Below, piece by piece: positions 56,437 to 64,000 of a stretch of 64,000 bases of DNA. The number at the start of each line of letters is the position of its first letter. Position 1 is the stretch's first letter. Location: NCBI GenBank assembly GCA_951329385.1, contig OX589597.1, positions 8,583,501-8,647,500 on the forward strand, in the 5' to 3' direction. This DNA comes from Polia nebulosa (Eukaryota > Arthropoda > Insecta > Lepidoptera > Noctuidae). The notes below the pieces were generated by a model that worked only from the letters and a program-made list of their open reading frames with translations, ran no database searches and was not told where the DNA came from. The translations under genes and the position numbers were made by a program.

Positions 56437-56781
56437 AACGCCTGATACACCGGCGGTGACAAGAGCCCGACGGATGATGTCATACGACCCGCGCTCCTAC
56501 TGCAGGATAGGCTATGGTGTCCGTGGTACACTGCTTCACCACATCGCTGCATTTTTTATTATTATTCCATTTTGTGAATACATGGAAAAATAAAATAAAA
56601 AACATTTTTTTTTAAATTAACCTTTTAAAATAAGATAGCAAAAGCAACATACCTAAAAAATAATTAACTTGATAAATCTAATTTTGTTTAATGGTCTCAT
56701 TAAACCGCCTTCCATATCGCCGAAAATTGGATAACGTTTTAATGAAACTACGAGTACGTCAGATTTTAAAATTACACATTA
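56437..56781. other. R4-like remnant and AT-rich spacer
   Basis: From 56437 to about 56560 there is scrambled sequence of element-like composition without a usable frame; the rest is AT-rich with no feature. Confidence 0.35.
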
Positions 56782-56840
56782 TGATCATCATCGTCCTGCC
56801 CTTATCCCATGTTACTTGGGGTCGGCGCAACACGTTTTTT
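56782..56840 (-). repeat. RTE-clade LINE extreme 3' end
   Basis: CCTGCCCTTATCCCATGTTA through GGGGTCGGCGCAACACG is identical in order to 5063-5106. Only the last 60 bases of the element are present. Confidence 0.65.
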
Positions 56841-57337
56841 TTCAAAATTACTCATTATGAAAATATTTATTTATTATTTGAATATAATATTGACTTTTTT
56901 ACTTTTCCTGGTTACAAGAATTGTTCAGCCTTCTAAAAAACCCAACATCTTTGTTTTTAATAAGGATACACGCCACTGTGTTCCCAACCACACACAACAA
57001 CCTACAACTCTTGAAAGCCATATTCAACAGCAAACCACCAGAAATGCGTACCTAAAGGCAATGAAACTTGATGAATCTCAGAGAAACTATTCATCTGTAT
57101 TAGGTTCCCAAAATTAATTAGAACAGCAGAGGAGTACGAAATCATAATTTCTATTTTGTTCCAAGCAAGGCTAATTCAAAAGGCACGTTAATAATGGGAT
57201 AAAACCCAGTTGAGAAGCACCACGAAGACCAAAATAAAAAAATAATGGATAATAAACCGATAAAAGTTGCTCCTCTTGTACTATTCGGCTGTATTCTCAG
57301 CCTGTTTAATTAATATCTGAAACGCAAAAAAAAAGGT
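56841..57337. other. AT-rich intergenic, no gene seen
   Basis: A 102-codon frame from 56809 runs through RTE tail and flank and is not supported. Confidence 0.35.
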
Positions 57338-57855
57338 CGTTGACGGTCTTTGGGTTGAGCGCATCCCAAAGGGTCATGGCCATCCGGCTACTCCGGCGAG
57401 CCTCCTTGCCGGACTCTCGCCATGGGATCTGCAGGCCAACGTCCTCGCGCTCCTCTGGGAGGTGGCGCGAGGAGGCAAAACGCCGAAACTCCGCTGCCGC
57501 GACACCTCGCGGCTCGGCGGACAGAGCTCCGGCAGGATCTCATGGCGACATGGAGAGAGCGACTGTCGCAACCCGGCGCTGGGCACGCCACATTGCGGTG
57601 GCAGTGCCCCTCTTTGAGGAGTGGCTGGAGGGGAGCCACGGCGTCCTCACCTTCCGCCTGACGCAGGTCCTCACCGGACACGGTTGTTTCGGAGGTTCCT
57701 GTGTCGGAGCCCATCATGGCCGATGCCAGGATGCCAAGGGGTCGCGGATAAATTACACAGTGCGGTAACAGAGTTACCGCACCCCTGGGCACTCAGGCAA
57801 CTGAAAGAACAGGGGTGGGTTTTACTCAGTAAAGATTTTCCACCACTAAAAAAAA
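57338..57855 (+). mobile_element. R1-clade LINE 3' part, internally deleted (copy P)
   Basis: The GC-rich block encodes, across frames, the region after the RT of R1-clade elements: TWRERLSQPGAGHAT, LFEEWLEGSHGVLTFRLTQV and LTGHGCFG, followed by RFLCRS in another frame. It then jumps to the 3' untranslated GATGCCAAGGGGTCGCGGAT, omitting the zinc-knuckle region kept in copies A and C, and ends in a shortened tail with an A run near 57848. Several frameshifts are present. Confidence 0.75.
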
Positions 57856-58370
57856 GGGTGGTGACGGTAAGAAGTAATACATTTTTCCGCAGATTTTCTC
57901 GATGCACAAGTAGAAATAACAGTCTTCGAAGCATTTTGTCAATCTTGTAACTTGAGCAAGCTGGGTAAGATAATTATAGAAAACAAGCCTAAGTTTCCTC
58001 ACCCAAGCAAGGGCAATCGAATTCTTTTTAGTGATCCTCATGGAAATTTGTCCATTCGTTCATTCATTTATTTTAATTGAAATCAGTTCCTGAACAAACA
58101 ACCGCAACATTTATTATATTTAAAAAAAATATAGTTCTCAACTTGACACAAACATAAAACTTTTCTAAGGCATCATATTTTTTTTACATCCTATTTCGAA
58201 ATCAGATACTTAGGTATAGGTTTTCTTTTAAGGAACTATTTCTTTACAGGAAAACCTACACCTAAAACCTATCTGGTATCTGGTTTCTATTTCTGACTTT
58301 TTAGTACTACTATGATGGTTGGTCCAACAAGTTTTTATTCAGTATTAGAAACAGGATCGATTCAATCTGC
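57856..58370. other. AT-rich intergenic, no gene seen
   Basis: Nothing could be supported. Confidence 0.4.
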
Positions 58371-58702
58371 CCGCGCCTTTTCCCAACTATCTTGGGGTCG
58401 GCTTCCAGTCTAACCGGATGCAGCTAAATACCAGTATTTTACATGGAGCCACTGCCTATCTGACCTCCACAACCCAGTAACTGGGTAATACGATACTCCT
58501 TGGTAAGACTGGTTGTCAGACTTTCGGGCATCTGACGACACGTAACGACTGTCAAAGATCCACGATTGACAGCCGGAACCAACGGCCTGACGTGCTTTCC
58601 GAGGCACGGAGGAGTCTCGGTATGTAAAGATGGTCACCCATCCACGGACCAATCCCGGCAAGCGTAGCTTAACGCTGTTATTACTTTAGCCACGAGCTCC
58701 TC
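58371..58702 (-). repeat. Dispersed LINE-like 3' end (TTGGGAAAAGGCTAG family), copy 3
   Basis: Close to the copy at 15722-16083 in sequence and orientation, with CCCAGTAACTGGGTAATACG and CTTTCCGAGGCACGGAGGAG. Confidence 0.6.
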
Positions 58703-59244
58703 AGAAACGAAGAAACAAGATCGATTGACATTAAATAAAAATTGTGTAAAATTTTGATACAAAATGTTTGGGAAAAGTTTTTTTTTTGCAATTCTTCTGG
58801 CTTTTTTAGTACTCCAACCTGGGTTAACCCCATAGAAGTTTTTGATGACTATTAGAAACAGGATTGACTTGCATCAAAAAAAAAACATGTAAAATGGCCA
58901 TTTTCTTGCTAACTGTATTTTTTTTTTAAATCTGTGATTGGTGATCAAAATTTCACGAAAAATTATGGATAGTCTCCTAAGACCCTCTTGGTGTAGTTAC
59001 AACAGTTAAGGTAGTTCCTCTTACTGCCCCGCTGACAGTTTCCCTGTATATGTATAAAGATGTTCAAAATAGGCTCAGTGGTTTCGAAGATAAAGTGGGG
59101 GACATGGTAATTTTTCATTTATTTTCATGAGAGTTATGGAGGAGGGTTTCAAGTATAATTTTAAAAATGTATTGGAATTCTCACAATTACCCCATTCAAT
59201 TGATATAGACGACGTTACATTTTTTTGTAATAGTTTTCTCAATC
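58703..59244. other. Intergenic, no gene seen
   Basis: Nothing could be supported. Confidence 0.35.
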
Positions 59245-59475
59245 ATCACCATCATCAACATTTAAGCCGAAAAACGTCCACTGCTAGCTGCTGCTGCTCC
59301 CCCAAGTGTCGCCTCAATGGCCGGTCCTGTGCGCCTCGCATTCATAAGATACCCCGACCGACCCTCACAAGGTCATTGGTCCACCTTGTTGGAGGCCTTT
59401 CCACTCTGTGTCTTACCGTACGCCATCGTCACTACAGTCCTGTACTGCAAGCAATGTGCCCAGCCCACTGCCACT
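59245..59475 (-). repeat. LINE/SINE-like 3' end with trinucleotide tail
   Basis: Reverse orientation of the 36535-36790 family: CATCACCATCATCAACATTT, then AAGCCGAAAAACGTCCACTG. The 122-codon frame over it has no domain. Confidence 0.5.
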
Positions 59476-59524
59476 TCAGTTTGGCGATTCTTTAGGCTTT
59501 ATTTTTAAACATTCAACCTCTATC

Positions 59525-59660
59525 TCACCTGATGGTAAGCGATGATGTGGTCGAAGATGAAGCACGCTTGCTTATATGTTACCTATTCACTCTCGACTTA
59601 AATACTCCCAGGTTGTAGCTATCAGGAAACACAGACTCCGGCAGGGAATAAAATGAATAT
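59525..59660 (-). repeat. CR1-like LINE tail
   Basis: Minus strand encodes SLPESVFPDSYNLGVFKSRV followed by the GCGTGCTTCATC / GCTTACCATCAGGTG tail block. Confidence 0.6.
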
Positions 59661-60205
59661 GGGATCACTATTGGGGAAAAGTGGTCGCTCACAAAGGGTC
59701 TCATTAGAAGGCTTGAAGTCACCCAAAGGGCAATGGAGAGGGCTATGGTCGGAGTTATCGTTATCGTTAGACGGGGTATGTTGATATTCTTGGATCTCTT
59801 ACGGATATCATCATTTCTTACTCGATCACGCAAAGAAACTCCGTGGTTATTATTTGATTCGGATGTTTATATAAATACTTTTATTTCTTATTAAAACGGT
59901 TCAGTCCCTGCGCGAATTGGAAGTGAAAAAACAATGACTCTCACTTATCATAAAAATGTCAATATTACTTAGTTTTAATGGTGTTACCTGTAGCTTAAGT
60001 TTACTTTTTCACACTCACAACAACATACGTAAGTCTTTCAATTATTCATTACATGTGTGCTTTTTATTATTATTTATATATTTCATTACTGAGCCCGGAT
60101 ACGATGTCTATTGCATAGAAATTAAGATTATACCGTCTCAAACAATTTTGCATAATATAAAAATACCCACATTGTTTACTTTTAATAGCTTTACACCAAA
60201 TTTTC

Positions 60206-63175
60206 ATGATTACTTCTTTTTGCACCACGTTCTGGTTATTTTATATTATGCAACAAATGGCTAACCTTAACAACATAAATCAAGAATTGGACTCACTCAC
60301 CGTAGCTAAATCCCACAAATGTCAACCTGAAAGTTGCTCGCGGTATATTAGAAGTCCAAATAAAGGGTTAAAAATACTACATCTTAATATTCGGAGTATA
60401 TCTAAAAATTTCGATGAAATCTCAGTGCTAATGCAACTTCTGGGTTTTCAGTGTGATCTCATTGTCTTGTCCGAATGTTGGTTGAGTAAAATAAGTCACC
60501 TTCCTACCCTTGACGGCTACGCTTCTTATTTTACGAAAAATACATGTAATCAAAACGACGGGTGCGCTGTATATATTAGGTCTTCTATAAAGCACGACGT
60601 AATAGAACCCTATTTTGTTGATGCCAATTGTTTAATCTGTACAATAGATAGCGTCTCAATTATTTGTCTGTACCGTTCTCCTTCCCATAAAAACATTAAC
60701 AATTTCATTGATAGTCTGGAGAAAGTACTCTTGCTCTCCACACAGACCGTTGTATTGATTGGAGATATCAACATTGACATCAAGAATGGCAACAATGATA
60801 GACACTCAGATGAGTATTTATCCTGTGCTGCCACACATGGACTTCTCCCTGCTCACCTGTTCCCCACACGCTTGTCAAACTGTCTGGATCATATCCTCTT
60901 AAAAACGAATTTATCCGCCACAGCAATCGTCATTGAGTCGTCTATTACTGATCATGATCCTTTGCTGCTATTTTTGCAAACTAATAAAAAGTATCATATT
61001 TTACCCCGTACCAAATGTAAAATAAACTACGACTCAGCTGTAGAAGCCATAAATGCCAATGATTGGTCGCCTATCCTAACGTTGATGGATCCAAATAAAG
61101 CGGCGGAGGAGTTAATAGGTAGTCTCTCTATTATCATAAAGAACAACACAAGTCAATATACTGTCCCTAGAAAGCTCAGATCGCTTAAGCCATGGATTAC
61201 TCCTGGATTGCTACGCTGTATCCGAAACCGTGACCGTATGCACGTTAAATGAAAAAAATCTGGGGATAATGAGATTCTTAAAATTACTTACACTCGCTAC
61301 CGTAACTACTGTAACTCATTGTTAAGGAAACTTAAACGGGCGTATGAAAAGGAGGAGTTTGCTAAAGCAAAAAATAATATTAGAGCAACATGGGATGTGG
61401 TGAAAAAGGTAGCTGACCTTCGTTCACACTCTCCTTCCCCCCTGGAACTGTTACATCTTTCTGATTCTCCACGGTCTTCACTTAATCTAGTCAATAATTA
61501 CTTTGCAGGTATTGGTGAAAGCTAAGCTACTAAAATTAAACCTGTGTCTGCTACTCCTACAATATCGTTGGCCAATGCTAGTGGTTCAATGGTTCTCCAT
61601 GAGACTACAGAAATGGATGTCGAAAATATTATTTTGAGCCTTAAGTCCGACTGCGCTACTGGCTGGGATGGTATCCCCGTTAGCATCATTAAGACCACTA
61701 AAAAAGTATTGGTCCCAATCATTACGCATGTTTGCAATCTTGCTATTTCATCTGGTATCTTCCCGGTAGTCTTCAAAAAGGCCGTGGTGCACCCCGTTCA
61801 TAAAGCCGGATGCAGGGACGATGTTGGCAACTATAGACCTATCTCGGTTCTGTCCGCCATGTCAAAGATATTGGAGCGCATTTTGAACAAGAGTCTCGTC
61901 AGCTTCATCGAAACCAACAATATCTTAGCCCCTAACCAATTTGGTTTCCGGAAAGGAATGAGTACCGAAGATGCTATAATGGCTTTGTCTGATCATGTCG
62001 TTAAGACTATTGACAAAAAACGGAAATGCCTGGGTATCTTCTTGGATTTGTCTAAGGCTTTTGACACCGTTTCTGCGCCGGCTTTACTGAATAAGATGGA
62101 GAGCATCGGAATTCGAGGTCCAGTGTTGGAGATCTTTGGGGACTATTTGAGGAATCGCACCCAAGTGGTTAGGATTGGGCAATTTGAGAGTGAAGAGCTT
62201 TCTCTTGCTTACGGTGTGCCTCAAGGTAGTATACTGGGCCCTACGCTTTTCCTGATCTATATCAATGATCTCTGTAACCTTCCTATCGAAAAAAGTAAAA
62301 TTTTCACATACGCTGACGATACTTCCTTGCTTATAGATGGAGAAGATTGGGCCCAGTGCTATCACAATGCCGAGAGTGCACTGATATGTGTAATGAAATG
62401 GTTGTGTAATAACCTTCTCACCCTAAATGTTAGTAAAACGGTTTTTGTGCCTTTCACTATAAGGTCTAATTTATGCCCACCATCTTCCCTTACACTTAAA
62501 GCTCATACATGTACAGCTCCCTCTATCTGTGACTGTCTTGAAATCTCTAAGTCCTCCAGCGTTAAATATCTAGGTGTACATATCGATCAACTTCTTAATT
62601 GGCATAAACACCTTGACACCCTTTCTGGAAGAACTCGCAAACTAATATTCGTTTTTAAAAAATTACGTAAATCTGCCGATGGAGATACATTGAGGGTCGT
62701 TTACTTTGCCCTATGCCAGTCAATATTAACTTATTGCATCCCAGTTTGGGGTGGTGCTACTGAGAGTCACTTTATTAGACTGGAACGAGCACAGAGAGCT
62801 GTCCTGAAGGTTCTACTCTTTCGGCCCCTTAGATTTCCCACGGTACAACTTTACGCGGAAACTAAAGTTTTAACGGTCAGACAGCTGTATGTCCTTCAAT
62901 CAATGCTTCGTAAGCACTCAACTCGTCCTTCCTCAGAACCAACAGACAGAATTAAGCACACAGGTTTTCCTCATGAGTCGCATAGAACTGCTTTTGCTAA
63001 GCAACACTATTATGTCACCAGCACAAACCTTTATAACCAACTTAACAAAGTACTAAAAATATTTAACAATACCAAATATCAGTGCAAAGCAAAGTTACAG
63101 GAATATCTGCTTAAGCTAACTTATCGCAATACTGAAGATCTTTTATTAGGAAATTATAGTTACATAAACATTTAG
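60206..63175 (+). pseudogene. LINE endonuclease-reverse transcriptase frame with two stop codons
   Basis: Three open segments (60206-61252, 61319-61525, 61544-63175) are all in one frame, so the 989-codon frame is interrupted only by TGA at 61250-61252 and TAA at 61523-61525, with no frameshift. The endonuclease shows Asn61 in HLNIRS, Glu90 in SECWL, GDINID and TDHDP. The RT shows GWDGIPVSIIKTTKK, NYRPISVLSAMSK, FRKGMSTEDA, motif A FLDLSKAFDTV, motif B GVPQGSILGPTLFLIYINDL and the catalytic YADD at about 62308-62319; the C-terminal domain after about 62700 resembles the NSLP-type end of CR1/Jockey proteins. The few lesions mark it as the youngest large element here. Confidence 0.8.
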
Positions 63176-63279
63176 TTCATTCGCGCGAGTGTACTCACAT
63201 AACAAACACACATACTGCAGACACCAAAACACGAGAGACATATTTTCCAGGGTATGTTGTTGTTGAATTTATTTATTTT

Positions 63280-63480
63280 TGTTGAATTTATTTATTTTTT
63301 GTTTAATTTAATTATAATTTAATTGCAATTTAAGTTAGTTTAATTTCAATTCAATTTGATTTCAATTTCATTTCATTTGATTTAATTTCAATTTAATTTA
63401 ATTTCAATTTAATTTATACTCAATTTAATTTATAATCAATTTAATTTCTACTTTTACTTTAATTTAATTAATGTTTGTTT
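63280..63480. repeat. Degenerate TTTAATTTCAA tract in LINE 3' untranslated region
   Basis: Repeats of TTTAATTTCAAT, TTTAATTTATA and similar words, period about 10-12, without fixed register. Follows the LINE stop codon by about 100 bases. Confidence 0.6.
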
Positions 63481-63790
63481 GGTTATGTTTAAAACTATTA
63501 TTCTGATTTTTAATTTTTATTTTATTATTTTATTTGTAATGGTTATCTTTATTTTATTTTATTTCTCTTGTACTTGACATGATGGATTATTATACGTTGG
63601 TACCTACTCGTGCCCTATCTAGGTGTAACGTAAGAGCCATATTACTGCACACAAATTTTATATGTTCACTGGCTTCTAAGATACAGGTACATAAACCTAG
63701 TTTAGAAGTCAGGGGTTTTAATTATTGTATATCTTTAAGCCTTTTATTGTCGTGTACAAAATCTGTTTGATGTTAAATATTGAGAAATAA

Positions 63791-63808
63791 ATTATTATTA
63801 TTATTATT
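63791..63808. repeat. (ATT)6 run shared by two LINE tails
   Basis: The run is the 3' end of the plus-strand LINE that precedes it and, read as (TAA)n on the minus strand, the 3' tail of the R4/Dong-like element that follows. Confidence 0.75.
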
Positions 63809-64000
63809 CCATTTATTTTATAGTTTAAACATACAATTTACATTTTTAAATATTAAAATATCAAAATATAAAAACATTTAAAAATATAAAAAATAGTATC
63901 CCACCGGTATCGGGATAGGGTCCAAGCTACCGGTGGTCAGGGCTCCTGGGAGAGGAACCTCCTAACTATGCGCGCCGTGTCCAGGAGTACTGCCTTCTGG
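63809..64000 (-). mobile_element. R4/Dong-like LINE, 3' end (second copy), cut by the window edge
   Basis: Minus strand encodes the last 20 residues of an R4-type protein (QKAVLLDTARIVRRFLSQEP, stop at 63939-63937), a GC-rich then AT-rich 3' untranslated region and AAATGGAATAATAATAATAA at the tail. The body lies beyond the window. Confidence 0.65.

Larger units (their letters stand above)
59880..63790 (+). mobile_element. CR1/Jockey-group LINE, nearly intact
   Basis: Consists of a possible short 5' leader (start uncertain), one long frame with an AP-type endonuclease and a reverse transcriptase, and an AT-rich 3' untranslated region of about 600 bases ending at a (ATT)n run. No ORF1-like gag frame precedes it, so the copy is either 5'-truncated or of a one-ORF type. 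The upstream boundary was set after the CR1-like tail at 59525-59660. Clade (for example Daphne, Crack or L2-like) cannot be fixed without alignment. Confidence 0.7.

Noticed and set aside
57340..57950. Several overlapping GC-rich frames around 57.4-57.9 kb as host genes
   Set aside because: They are frames across a frameshifted R1-clade LINE copy with a poly-A tail.
1..64000. Search for a defence island, viral insertion or gene cluster
   Set aside because: No such genes are visible; apart from the protease the window is intergenic DNA and repeats.

Overview
The window looks like a stretch of an insect chromosome, most likely from a moth or butterfly. The grounds are an AT-rich, intron-split gene structure, one recognisable host gene of insect type, and many non-LTR retrotransposon fragments, tRNA-derived SINEs and foldback/MITE families of the kind that fill lepidopteran genomes. 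Species cannot be named from this sequence alone. No bacterial, phage or CRISPR feature was seen.

The only firm host gene lies on the minus strand between 54093 and 45692. It has 14 coding exons whose phases all join cleanly into a 565-residue secreted papain-family cysteine protease of the 26/29 kDa protease type (26-29-p; often called counting factor associated protein D-like in insect annotations). It has a TATA box about 70 bases upstream of the start codon and a candidate polyadenylation signal after the stop. Its introns carry R1-clade LINE tails, SINE, RTE and CR1-like fragments, two MITEs and, 9 bases into intron 7, a U6 snRNA pseudogene fused to a LINE tail.

From 1 to about 45 kb there is almost no convincing host coding sequence; a single 87-codon reading frame at 21944-22207 is the best unexplained candidate. 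The rest is layered repeat: more than a dozen 3' ends of one R1-clade LINE family (several with clear target-site duplications), eight copies of a foldback family with GAAGTCGGT arms, a 362-bp fully palindromic TTAA-flanked element, TA-flanked Tc1/mariner-like MITEs, SINEs, RTE and RTE-BovB-like 3' fragments, and a 14-copy 61-bp minisatellite with higher-order structure at 27.2-28.0 kb. Several insertions are nested, so a relative order of transposition can be read.

From 54.4 kb to the end there are two larger LINE copies on the plus strand: a damaged R4/Dong-like element (54.5-56.4 kb) and a nearly intact CR1/Jockey-group element (60.2-63.8 kb) whose single reading frame is broken by only two stop codons. 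The latter meets the 3' end of a second, minus-strand R4/Dong-like element tail to tail at one shared (ATT)n run at 63791-63808.
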